Below, one piece after another: positions 1 to 6,025 of a DNA stretch of 10,305 nt; the stretch's first letter is position 1; every line of letters starts with the position of its first letter. The stretch covers positions 11,493 through 21,797 of the forward strand of contig DHPN01000016.1 in NCBI GenBank assembly GCA_002407925.1, written 5' to 3'. The notes under the pieces are model-generated. The model ran no database searches and was not told where the DNA came from. It saw nothing but the letters and a program-made list of their open reading frames with translations. Source of the DNA: Atopobiaceae bacterium UBA5363 (GTDB lineage Bacteria > Actinomycetota > Coriobacteriia > Coriobacteriales > Atopobiaceae). The position numbers were made by a program, and so were the translations under genes.

Positions 1-209
1 CGCAACAAAGCGCATGTCGAGAATAGATGCGATCATGAAGGAAATACCTAAGCGACAAAATGAGGGGAAAGTCTCATGGTGTAGAATCTCGCCGCAAGGT
101 TGATAGCCGAATACGTTTTTCCTCAGAGGAGTCCTCTCGGTGGCAAAGACGCTGAGGCTCCTTTGCTTGCTGCGTTTTATCGAAGAGGGATCGCCAAGCA
201 CCAGCCTAC
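1..209. other. Non-coding flank downstream of gntR
   Basis: I see no convincing gene here. A plus-strand frame is open from base 2 to a TGA ending at 106 and could be the last ~34 codons of a gene entering from the left, but it has no recognisable motif. Bases 121-157 carry nested inverted repeats: CCTCAG (121-126) with CTGAGG (152-157), and AGAGGA (125-130) with TCCTCT (132-137). These could fold and separate gntR from its left neighbour, but neither strand has a proper T-run after the stem, so I do not call a terminator. Confidence 0.4.
121..157. repeat. Nested inverted repeats downstream of gntR
   Basis: CCTCAG/CTGAGG form outer 6-bp arms and AGAGGA/TCCTCT a nearly contiguous inner palindrome with one central base. 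The repeats lie just past the 3' end of the minus-strand regulator gene. They may be a weak terminator or mRNA 3'-end stabiliser; function is inferred only from position. Confidence 0.35.
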
Positions 210-947
210 TTAGACTCTTTGTAGCACAGAGACGAGAATGTATTTGTTGGCTGGCAGCCAAATGTTGCCCCATTCGCTTGTCGAGTTGTCTTCCAGATAG
301 CAGACTTGATCGATATTGAGAACAGGGGCTTTTTCATCGCACTCAAGAGCCTCAGCTCGCGTATGACCAGCGATGCGCGCGCCGTAGCGTACCTTGGCGT
401 AGCTTATCTTTTTATGAGAAACCTGCTCGATGGCTGAAAAGAGGGTCGTCGTGCTGTAATCAAACTTGTCAAGCCCAGGACAGGTGAAAAGGTTGAGGCG
501 GCTTTCCATGTAAAGTATTGGGCCAGAGTCAGTAGATCTCACTCTGCGTAGATAAAGGACAGGGGAATTGAGGGGGACAGCAAGCTTCTTCGAGCAGATT
601 CTGTTGGCAGGGATGATGTCCATGCCAAGGACTTTCGTCTCGAAATCGATGTCCTGCATACGTAAGGATTCGGCAAAAGAAAGCAGGCTGCTACCAGAAA
701 GCTGCTCGATATCCGGTTTTGCGACAAACGTGCCCTTTCCCTTTACGCGGGTCAGAAGGCCCTCATTGACGAGAAGCTGAATTCCCTTCTGAACGGTTCC
801 ACGGCTGACATCAAACATCTCCATGAATTCATGTTCAGAAGGCAACTTCGTCTCGCTGTCCCACTCCTGTGCGTAGATCTTTTCTCGTATGAGATCCGAA
901 AGTTGCACATGCAGTGGCGTCGACGCGCTCTTATCAAGCTTGTTCAT
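210..947 (-). CDS. GntR family transcriptional regulator, HutC/FarR type with UTRA domain
   Basis: This 245-residue protein is a cytoplasmic DNA-binding regulator. Residues ~8-78 form a GntR winged helix, with LPSEHEFMEMFDVSRGTVQK as the helix-turn-helix and GLLTRVKGKGTFVA as the wing. Residues ~98-238 match a UTRA ligand-binding domain (LYLRRVRSTDSGPILYMESR and the closing IWLPANKYIL strand). The length is typical of the family. UTRA regulators of sugar loci usually bind a phosphorylated sugar intermediate and then release their operator. ATG at 947 is preceded by GGAAGG with a 7-nt spacer. The gene lies on the strand opposite the epimerase/PTS genes, downstream of the small membrane-protein gene. 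A cluster of AGGACAT-type repeats in the 85-nt gap before it could be its own operator. Control of the PTS operon is inference from proximity and shared motif words. Confidence 0.9.
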   Translation of the reverse strand: MNKLDKSASTPLHVQLSDLIREKIYAQEWDSETKLPSEHEFMEMFDVSRGTVQKGIQLLVNEGLLTRVKGKGTFVAKPDIEQLSGSSLLSFAESLRMQDIDFETKVLGMDIIPANRICSKKLAVPLNSPVLYLRRVRSTDSGPILYMESRLNLFTCPGLDKFDYSTTTLFSAIEQVSHKKISYAKVRYGARIAGHTRAEALECDEKAPVLNIDQVCYLEDNSTSEWGNIWLPANKYILVSVLQRV

Positions 948-981
948 GCTAAACCTTCCGAAAATGAAGTAAAGAAGAACT

Positions 982-1019
982 GTCAGGATACCTACCTACA
1001 TGTCCTGACTGTATGTCCT
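982..1019. promoter_or_regulatory. Candidate operator cluster upstream of gntR (inverted and direct repeats)
   Basis: GTCAGGA (982-988) and TCCTGAC (1003-1009) are a perfect 7-bp inverted repeat. ATGTCCT occurs at 1000-1006 and again at 1013-1019, a 13-bp direct repeat. The block sits 35-70 bp before the gntR start, where an autoregulatory operator would be expected. Read as minus-strand RNA, the inverted repeat is followed by a U-rich stretch and could instead act as a weak terminator of the membrane-protein gene. Confidence 0.45.
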
Positions 1020-1032
1020 AAAACTGCGGAGC

Positions 1033-1416
1033 TTAAGAAATGATACCTACGATACCCCAAACCAACAAGGCGCAGCCGGCGATTAGAAGCAAAAGTATGG
1101 TCAACCCATTGATGCCTGGTAGAGTGGAATGTAGCGCGTTGTAAAGTCCGCGTTGCCAGCTTTCTCCTTCGAGCGTGCATCCCTGTACAACAAGAACAAA
1201 GGCACGCACGGCATAGCTGATGACCGCAATTCCACATGCGGCTCGCAAGATTCCCACGATAGCACTTTCCTGCATAAGGGATCGTATGTTGACGCCTAGG
1301 ACAGTTGGTAAGATGTACGCTAACAAGACAATGATGCCAAGCGAGATCGCAAGGTAGACAGAGCCTTGTCTGATGCTCTTGCGGCCGTTTGTTTTCTTGG
1401 GGGGATGTTGCTTCAT
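1033..1416 (-). CDS. Small membrane protein of unknown function (three predicted TM helices)
   Basis: I do not recognise this 127-residue protein. It has a short basic N-terminus (MKQHPPKKTNGRKSIRQG), then hydrophobic segments at roughly residues 18-38, 48-73 and 97-125, so three transmembrane helices are likely; the basic head suggests a cytoplasmic N-terminus. A hydrophilic loop with Cys and Glu (QGCTLEGESWQRG) separates helices 2 and 3. I chose ATG 1416 because GGAGG lies 5 nt upstream; the in-frame ATG at 1428 has no ribosome-binding site. The gene is divergent from the epimerase, and the two promoters share a repeated element. It is followed on the same strand by gntR. A role in sugar uptake or sensing is possible, but only by context. 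Confidence 0.7.
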   Translation of the reverse strand: MKQHPPKKTNGRKSIRQGSVYLAISLGIIVLLAYILPTVLGVNIRSLMQESAIVGILRAACGIAVISYAVRAFVLVVQGCTLEGESWQRGLYNALHSTLPGINGLTILLLLIAGCALLVWGIVGIIS

Positions 1417-1442
1417 AAGTGCCTCCATTTAATAGTCAATCA

Positions 1443-1463
1443 TGTATAGATAAAAATAGACAA
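1443..1463 (-). promoter_or_regulatory. Possible promoter of the small membrane protein gene
   Basis: On the minus strand TATACA (1448-1443) resembles a -10 box and is followed 4 nt later by TGACTATTAA, the same arrangement as on the divergent plus-strand promoter. The nearest -35-like hexamer, TTGTCT (1463-1458), is only 9 nt away, too close for a standard promoter, so the call rests mainly on the -10 box and the symmetry. Confidence 0.35.
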
Positions 1464-1469
1464 GTTCTA

Positions 1470-1498
1470 TTTAAGAATTGCCCTTACTTAGCTATAAT
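1470..1498 (+). promoter_or_regulatory. Promoter of the epimerase gene
   Basis: A perfect -10 box TATAAT lies at 1493-1498. The hexamer 17 nt upstream, TTTAAG (1470-1475), matches the -35 consensus at only three positions. The expected start is near 1504, inside the TGACTATTAA element, giving a leader of about 34 nt with AGAGGAG before the ATG. Confidence 0.6.
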
Positions 1499-1537
1499 TA
1501 ATGACTATTAATTAGTAATCAAGTAAGAGGAGCACGT

Positions 1538-2242
1538 ATGCATACAAAGATCGCACCGTCTCTTATGAACATGGGCCTTCTTCATGTTGCAGAAGACCTC
1601 CGTACTCTTGACCCGTATGCCGATTATTACCATGTAGATATTATTGATGGGCATTATGTCCGTAACATGTGTCTCACTCCCCATTTTATTGCCCAAATCA
1701 AGCAGGCTACGGATGTGCCGATTGAAGCCCATTTATATGTAGAGGGGGTAGATGAGCTTCTGGTGAGGGCGTGCCTTGACTCTGGAGCTGCGATTGTCAC
1801 CGTGCCGTCTGACGACGCGGGCCGCTCGATACACAGGCTGTGTGACTTCGTTCATGGGAGAGGTGCAAAAATAGGCGTGTTTGTCAATCCCTACCAGTCA
1901 GTCGAGGAGATTCGTCCCTACGCAGAAGAGCTCGACAACCTTATCATTTTGTCTGTTGATCCAGGCTTTACCGGCCAGTCGTTCATTCCGTCTACGATGC
2001 AGCGCATCACTCAGGCGGCTGACTTGCGCACAGAGCTGTCCGCCCATTTTTCTATCGCCATAGATGGGGGATGTAACGCGTCAAATTTTGAAAAGCTTAT
2101 TACAGCTGGCTGTGATGTCCTCAATTTAGGGAGAGGGCTTTTCGATAATGGTGCGACGCTGAGCGAAGCAGTGCAAAATACCGTCCGCCAAGTGCATGAG
2201 GCGGAGCTTCATGCTGCGCTTTCGACTCAGATTAACTACTGA
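1538..2242 (+). CDS. Ribulose-phosphate 3-epimerase family protein (allulose-6-phosphate 3-epimerase-like)
   Basis: A 234-residue TIM-barrel epimerase of the RPE/AlsE family, which inverts C3 of ketose phosphates using a bound divalent metal. The KIAPSLM start resembles AlsE (KISPSLM). The usual metal ligands are present: H32 and D34 in YYHVDIIDGHY, H65 in EAHLYV and D176 in AIDGGCN; D34 and D176 also serve as acid/base. The phosphate-site motifs VDPGFTGQSFIP (140-151) and GCDVLNLGRGLF are intact. Two conserved spots differ: VPN after DGH is VRN, and the usual T-(F/L)-H-P-E motif reads TVPSD (88-92), losing the His. ATG 1538 follows AGAGGAG with a 5-nt spacer. It has its own promoter and lies 243 nt before the PTS operon. 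Allulose-6-P is the nearest guess; ribulose-5-P or another ketose phosphate is possible. Confidence 0.85.
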   Translation: MHTKIAPSLMNMGLLHVAEDLRTLDPYADYYHVDIIDGHYVRNMCLTPHFIAQIKQATDVPIEAHLYVEGVDELLVRACLDSGAAIVTVPSDDAGRSIHRLCDFVHGRGAKIGVFVNPYQSVEEIRPYAEELDNLIILSVDPGFTGQSFIPSTMQRITQAADLRTELSAHFSIAIDGGCNASNFEKLITAGCDVLNLGRGLFDNGATLSEAVQNTVRQVHEAELHAALSTQINY

Positions 2243-2314
2243 GCTAAAAACGTATTCTGAAGCATTGTTGTCATATAGGCTGGATCGACCAAGTCAAGGG
2301 TAAAATACAAAATT

Positions 2315-2342
2315 TTGACGTATTTGAATATATAAGTAAGAT
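2315..2342 (+). promoter_or_regulatory. Candidate distal promoter of the PTS operon
   Basis: TTGACG (2315-2320) and TAAGAT (2337-2342) are separated by 16 nt. A perfect 10-bp palindrome, CAAAATTTTG (2308-2317), overlaps the -35 box, and TCAGGATGT (2342-2350), similar to the repeats upstream of gntR, abuts the -10 box. Both could be regulator sites. The remaining spacer from the epimerase stop is AT-rich with no ORF. Confidence 0.55.
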
Positions 2343-2417
2343 CAGGATGTACTAAGTCCGTTTACCCGTTTGGATCTACCGTTCACAGTATTTGTTCAAC
2401 ATGTCTATGAATTTATA

Positions 2418-2445
2418 TTCAAGTTAATACGTACATATATATAAT
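2418..2445 (+). promoter_or_regulatory. Candidate proximal promoter of the PTS operon
   Basis: A perfect TATAAT lies at 2440-2445 in a strongly AT-rich run. TTCAAG (2418-2423) is a poor -35 box at 16-nt spacing. Initiation near 2452 would give a leader of about 34 nt to the chosen EIIA start. It may be a second promoter or only an AT-rich element. Confidence 0.4.
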
Positions 2446-2485
2446 TTTGTGGTCATGATTGAGCTCCAACAAGAATGGAGGAACT

Positions 2486-2911
2486 TTGGTAGGAATTGTT
2501 ATTGCTTGTCATGGGAGATTAGCCGAAGGTCTCATCGATGCTCTCACACTTCTCGCTGGAGAACAAAAGTCGCTTATTGGACTTGGTTTGCTGCCGGGAA
2601 ACTCTCCACTTGACTTTGGCAAAAAAGTTGAACAGGCAGTAGATGAGCTTGATGAGGGCGATGGTGTACTTGTCCTCACAGATCTGTTTGGAGGCACCCC
2701 TTCCAATTCCGCTGCGCGTCTCATAAACAGAGAAGATGTCAGGGCTTTTGCGGGCGTGAACCTCCCCATGCTCCTGTCAGTCGTCTTTGCCCGCAGCGAG
2801 ATGGGGCTTGATGACCTGGCTGAGGAGGCGATGGCCTCGGCCGCGGCAGGCCTGGTCGACATCCGCAAGAGAGTTTTGGAAGCGTCCTCTGATGAGGACG
2901 AGGATTTTTAA
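2486..2911 (+). CDS. PTS mannose/fructose/sorbose family EIIA component
   Basis: This 141-residue cytoplasmic EIIA accepts phosphate from HPr and passes it to EIIB. The N-terminus VGIVIACHG carries the phosphorylated His (H9) and VLVLTDLFGGTPSN (61-74) carries the conserved Asp (D66) and GGTP loop. Length fits a stand-alone EIIA of this family. I chose the TTG at 2486: GGAGGA ends 3 nt before it and the protein then begins exactly at the family's first strand. An in-frame TTG at 2459 would add nine residues but has no ribosome-binding site, and no in-frame ATG exists nearby. The protein ends in an acidic tail, SSDEDEDF, echoed at the end of EIIC. It is the first gene of the operon, 28 nt before eiiB. 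Confidence 0.92.
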   Translation: MVGIVIACHGRLAEGLIDALTLLAGEQKSLIGLGLLPGNSPLDFGKKVEQAVDELDEGDGVLVLTDLFGGTPSNSAARLINREDVRAFAGVNLPMLLSVVFARSEMGLDDLAEEAMASAAAGLVDIRKRVLEASSDEDEDF

Positions 2912-2939
2912 GCGATCGATTGGAGAGAGGGGAGCTTAC

Positions 2940-3434
2940 ATGGAAACAGCGGGAATGAGCAATGTCGTACTCACGCGTGTGGATGATCGCCTTGTGCACG
3001 GCCAGGTCATGACCTCATGGCAAAAGGCTACCGGTGCGAACAAGTTCATGGTCATTGACGACGAGGTGGCCGCAAACGAGCTGACGAAGACCGTCTTGAA
3101 AGGCGTGGTGCCCAGCCAGGTCAAACTTGGGATCTTCACCGTGCAAAAGGCTGCAGACCGCCTGATCAAGGGATTCAAGCCCACCGACAAAGTCATTATC
3201 CTTGTCAAGACGCCAATCACGATTTTGCGGCTGGCACAGGCAGGTGTCAGCTTCAAGGCCCTGAACATCGGCGGCATGGGAATCACTGCCAAGCGCAAGA
3301 CGTTCTATCAGAACATAGCCTGCTCTGATGAGGAGATCGAGGCCATGAAGGAGCTCATTGAGATGGGCTGCAACGTGACGATTCAAATTGTCGCTGACGA
3401 TCAAAAAGTAGATGTGGCGAAACTTCTGAAATAA
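2940..3434 (+). CDS. PTS mannose/fructose/sorbose family EIIB component
   Basis: A 164-residue cytoplasmic EIIB that takes phosphate from EIIA and transfers it to the sugar carried by EIIC/EIID. The hallmark motif VLTRVDDRLVHGQV places the phosphorylated His at residue 20. Downstream, FMVIDDEVAAN, KLGIFTV and LNIGGMG match the rest of the sorbose-type IIB fold, and length agrees with single-domain IIB proteins. ATG 2940 is preceded by AGGGGAG with a 5-nt spacer; the next in-frame ATG (2955) would begin closer to the domain and is the alternative. A longer upstream extension of the frame overlaps the EIIA gene and is not used. Specificity within the family (mannose, fructose, sorbose, amino sugars) cannot be read from these motifs. 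Confidence 0.93.
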   Translation: METAGMSNVVLTRVDDRLVHGQVMTSWQKATGANKFMVIDDEVAANELTKTVLKGVVPSQVKLGIFTVQKAADRLIKGFKPTDKVIILVKTPITILRLAQAGVSFKALNIGGMGITAKRKTFYQNIACSDEEIEAMKELIEMGCNVTIQIVADDQKVDVAKLLK

Positions 3435-3472
3435 CCATGACGGTCAACATAAAGAGAAGTAGGTGTTAATTC

Positions 3473-4327
3473 ATGCAAATTTCCTTGCTTCAAGCGTTTC
3501 TTATCGGCGTCGTTTACTACATGGGCTTCGTTGGGACGCCTTGGTTAATTGGTTGTTTAGGCAGCCTCTCCACCATCCAAAAGCCCCTCGTTGCCGGTGT
3601 GCTCGTCGGCGTTATCCTCGGTGACCCCATCCAAGGGTGCATCATAGGCGCGGCAGTGCAGATGCCTTTCATCGCGTATATCTTTGCCGGCGGCGCACAG
3701 CCCAATGATCCTGGTCTTGCCGGCACGCTTGGTGTCGCGCTTGCCTTGGCTGCCAATCTCGACCCTGAGGCTGCCGTGGCGATATCGGTCCCTATTGCGC
3801 TTGTCGGGACCATTGTCAACGTCATCCGCATGACGCTCGACGTCAGCTTCGTGCACATGATCGACGCGGCTTGCGAGAAGGGAGACATGAAGAAGGCCGT
3901 CTTCCTTCACATCGTGCCTCCTCAGATCCTTTGCTTCGTGCTCTGCGTAGTCCCTGTGACGCTGGGCTGCTACTACGGTGTCGACGCCGTGACAGGCCTG
4001 ATCAGCGTCATGCAGGGGCGCCCACTGTATACGCTTGAGGTGATTGGCGGCATCCTTCCTGCGCTGGGCATCGCGATGAACCTGCGCACGCTCGATCGCC
4101 CCGGCACGCTTCTTTGGTTCGTATTTGGCTTCATGCTGAGCGCTTACCTCGGCCTTGGTGCGATGCCTGTGGCAATCATCGGCTTTATCATCGCATTTTT
4201 CTACGTGGCCCTTGAAATGAAGGTTGAAGACACGAAGCGTGTCGAGGCTGTCCCCGCCACAGCCGTGGCAACTTCCGCGTCAACCTCTACGGTGGCCTCT
4301 GACGACTCAGACGACGACTTCGAATAG
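3473..4327 (+). CDS. PTS mannose/fructose/sorbose family EIIC component
   Basis: A 284-residue integral membrane subunit that with EIID forms the sugar translocation channel. The N-terminal QISLLQAFLIGVVYYMG helix, LVAGVLVGVILGDPIQG (residues ~39-55) and the following AAVQMPFIAYIFAGGAQPND segment are typical family signatures. Several further hydrophobic helices follow up to about residue 250. The last ~35 residues are a hydrophilic tail rich in Ala, Ser and Thr that ends in SDDSDDDFE, close in character to the EIIA tail. ATG 3473 follows TAGGTG at about 8 nt. It lies 38 nt after eiiB and 13 nt before eiiD. This is the component most useful for predicting the transported sugar by phylogeny. 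Confidence 0.93.
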   Translation: MQISLLQAFLIGVVYYMGFVGTPWLIGCLGSLSTIQKPLVAGVLVGVILGDPIQGCIIGAAVQMPFIAYIFAGGAQPNDPGLAGTLGVALALAANLDPEAAVAISVPIALVGTIVNVIRMTLDVSFVHMIDAACEKGDMKKAVFLHIVPPQILCFVLCVVPVTLGCYYGVDAVTGLISVMQGRPLYTLEVIGGILPALGIAMNLRTLDRPGTLLWFVFGFMLSAYLGLGAMPVAIIGFIIAFFYVALEMKVEDTKRVEAVPATAVATSASTSTVASDDSDDDFE

Positions 4328-4340
4328 GAAAGGGATAAAC

Positions 4341-5207
4341 ATGGCTGAAGAGATTAAACAAGAGAACCCTCAAGCCGCCGATGAGCGCCATCTCGACAAG
4401 AAGGACGTCACCAAGGCCTGGTTCAAATGGATCTGCCTTTCCAACACGAACTACAACTACGAGCGTCTCATGGCGTCCGCGCTGCTCGTTTCCTTCTCGC
4501 ATGTTCCGGACAAGCTCTACCCGGGAGACGAGCAAAAGAGGGTCGAGTTCATGAAGCGCCAGATGGAGTTCTATAACACCGAGCCTCATTTCGGCTGCAT
4601 CATCAACGGGCTGTCGCTGTCAATGGAGGAGGAGATGGCAAACAGCTCAGCCGTCACGCCCGAAGCCATTACCGCCGTGAAGACCGGCCTCATGGGTCCG
4701 TTTGCCGGCATTGGCGACACACTTTGGCAAGGTACGCTTACCCCCATATTGCTTGCCGTCGCCATGCCGCTTGCGAGCGAGGGCAATCTTCTCGGCCCGC
4801 TGCTCTACGTGGTGCTGATGTACGCGATCATGCTGTTCATCTCGCACTTCATGTTCTTCACGGGCTATAACCAAGGCAAAGAGGGCATCGAGAAGATGAT
4901 GGCGTCAGGCTCCATCAAGCGGCTGATCGCGACCGCCTCGACGATGGGCGCCATAGTCCTCGGCTGCCTTGCGAACAGCTACGTCACCTGCACCTCATAT
5001 CTCCAGATACCTGTTGGGACCGGCACGATTGACCTGCAAAGCACGCTTGACTCCATCTTGAAGGGCGGCGTGCCCCTTACGATTACGCTCATCACCTGGT
5101 GGCTGCTCAAGAAGAAAAACGTCAACTCGACCGTCGTACTTCTCATCCTTGTGGTCATAGGCGTTGTTCTTGGTGCAAGCGGCCTGTTTGGTGGGTCGGC
5201 CTCATAA
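4341..5207 (+). CDS. PTS mannose/fructose/sorbose family EIID component
   Basis: A 288-residue EIID, the second membrane subunit of mannose-type permeases. The hydrophilic N-terminal part contains the expected YNYERLMA segment and EFYNTEPHFGCIINGLSLSM (a variant of the family FYNTHP signature), followed by EEE. LMGPFAGIGDTLWQG around residue 120 matches the conserved GPxAGIGD motif. Membrane segments follow, ending in a C-terminal helix of about 20 residues. ATG 4341 is chosen because AGGAAAGGG lies upstream and the protein then starts at a normal family position; upstream in-frame codons lie inside eiiC. A strong hairpin follows the stop codon, before the TIM-like gene. Confidence 0.93.
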   Translation: MAEEIKQENPQAADERHLDKKDVTKAWFKWICLSNTNYNYERLMASALLVSFSHVPDKLYPGDEQKRVEFMKRQMEFYNTEPHFGCIINGLSLSMEEEMANSSAVTPEAITAVKTGLMGPFAGIGDTLWQGTLTPILLAVAMPLASEGNLLGPLLYVVLMYAIMLFISHFMFFTGYNQGKEGIEKMMASGSIKRLIATASTMGAIVLGCLANSYVTCTSYLQIPVGTGTIDLQSTLDSILKGGVPLTITLITWWLLKKKNVNSTVVLLILVVIGVVLGASGLFGGSAS

Positions 5208-5224
5208 AAAAAGCTGCTAGCTGC

Positions 5225-5254
5225 GATCGTCTTGTCTTTTTTGGCGAGGCGATC
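5225..5254 (+). other. Intercistronic RNA hairpin with 6-nt T loop between eiiD and the TIM-like gene
   Basis: Bases 5225-5236 and 5243-5254 pair along all 12 positions (nine Watson-Crick, three G-U) around the loop TTTTTT (5237-5242). The G-U pairs would become A-C mismatches in the opposite strand, so the fold favours plus-strand RNA. No T-run follows, so it does not look like an intrinsic terminator; an mRNA-processing or 3'-stabilising role that sets PTS versus enzyme expression is plausible. Confidence 0.5.
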
Positions 5255-5315
5255 ACGCTGCTGCCGTCCTCAAGCCAACATCTGACGCTGACAGAAGAAA
5301 GAGAGATTGAATTCA

Positions 5316-6023
5316 ATGAGCGAGATAGTACTCAAGCGTCCTTTTTTTGTCGTCAACCCTAAGTCGTACCTTTACGGGGAAAAGCTCCACCAGCTGGCAA
5401 AGAAGACCGACGAGCTGTGCGAGAACTACGATTTCCAGTCGCTGTTTACGGCACAGCTCGTTGATTTGCCATGGGTCGTGCAAAATTGCCCGCATCTCAT
5501 CCCCTGTGCCCAGTTTATGGAGAGTCTCAAGCCTGGTCGGGGCATGGGCCATGTCTTGCCTGAGGCGCTGGCAGCCGCAGGGGTGAGGGCTACGTTTCTC
5601 AATCATGCCGAGAACCCCATGACCGTGAATGAACTTGCGCGCACGATCGTTCGCGCACGGGAAGTTGGCATCTTGACTTGTGTCTGTGCCGACTCCGTCG
5701 AAGAGGCCAAAGCGATCGCTGAGCTACATCCTGACATCATGACCTGCGAGCTCAACAACCTTATTGGCACCGGTCACATAGCAGGGGCAGATTACATCCG
5801 TGCCTCCACAGAGGCCGTCAAATCCGTCTCGCCTAAGACCATGGTCCTCCAAGCTGCCGGGATATCCACCGGCCAAGACGTCTATGACGCCATCTACTAC
5901 GGCGGCGATGCCACCGGCGGCACGTCTGGCATCGTGTGCGCGGACGATCCCTTCGCGAAGCTCGAGGAGATGTTCGAGGCGCTCGATCACGTCCGCTCTG
6001 CCATTGCTGTGAAGGAGGCTTAG
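5316..6023 (+). CDS. Triosephosphate isomerase family protein, archaeal-like short type
   Basis: A 235-residue TIM-barrel isomerase. The catalytic set is recognisable: N14-x-K16 in VVNPKSY, His97 in FLNHAENP and Glu145 in TCELNNLIGTG. A phosphate-binding region follows in GISTGQDV and GGDATGGTSGI. The length and the motifs GMGHVLPEAL, LNHAEN and LIGTG resemble archaeal TIM (about 225 residues) more than the ~250-residue bacterial enzyme with GHSERR and WAIGTG. Such paralogs in sugar operons may isomerise dihydroxyacetone phosphate or a four-carbon analogue such as erythrulose phosphate; LerI/EryH enzymes of tetritol pathways belong to this superfamily. ATG 5316 is preferred to an in-frame TTG at 5307; the ribosome-binding site is weak (AAGAGAG at ~10 nt). 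The yjbQ start follows the stop codon by 2 nt, implying translational coupling. Confidence 0.85.
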   Translation: MSEIVLKRPFFVVNPKSYLYGEKLHQLAKKTDELCENYDFQSLFTAQLVDLPWVVQNCPHLIPCAQFMESLKPGRGMGHVLPEALAAAGVRATFLNHAENPMTVNELARTIVRAREVGILTCVCADSVEEAKAIAELHPDIMTCELNNLIGTGHIAGADYIRASTEAVKSVSPKTMVLQAAGISTGQDVYDAIYYGGDATGGTSGIVCADDPFAKLEEMFEALDHVRSAIAVKEA

Positions 6024-6025
6024 GG

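Larger units (their letters stand above)
1429..1511. repeat. Twin 10-bp element (TGACTATTAA) in inverted orientation at divergent promoters
   Basis: TTAATAGTCA at 1429-1438 is the exact reverse complement of TGACTATTAA at 1502-1511. Each copy lies 3-4 nt downstream of a -10-like box (TATACA on minus, TATAAT on plus), so each would fall at or just after the transcription start and read the same way in both transcripts. This suggests a shared operator or a shared initial transcribed sequence for the two divergent genes. Confidence 0.55.

Noticed and set aside
2..106. Open plus-strand frame at the left edge, possible end of a gene
   Set aside because: Only about 34 codons, no recognisable motif, and the length is compatible with chance, so it was not called as a CDS.
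2459..2485. Upstream TTG as EIIA start
   Set aside because: No ribosome-binding site, and it adds nine residues before the family's first strand; TTG 2486 has GGAGGA just upstream.
2509..2868. Minus-strand frame opposite EIIA, and similar frames opposite or within other genes
   Set aside because: Composition is that of a shadow frame, with Arg/Ser/Pro-rich sequence and no domain; each lies over a well supported gene.
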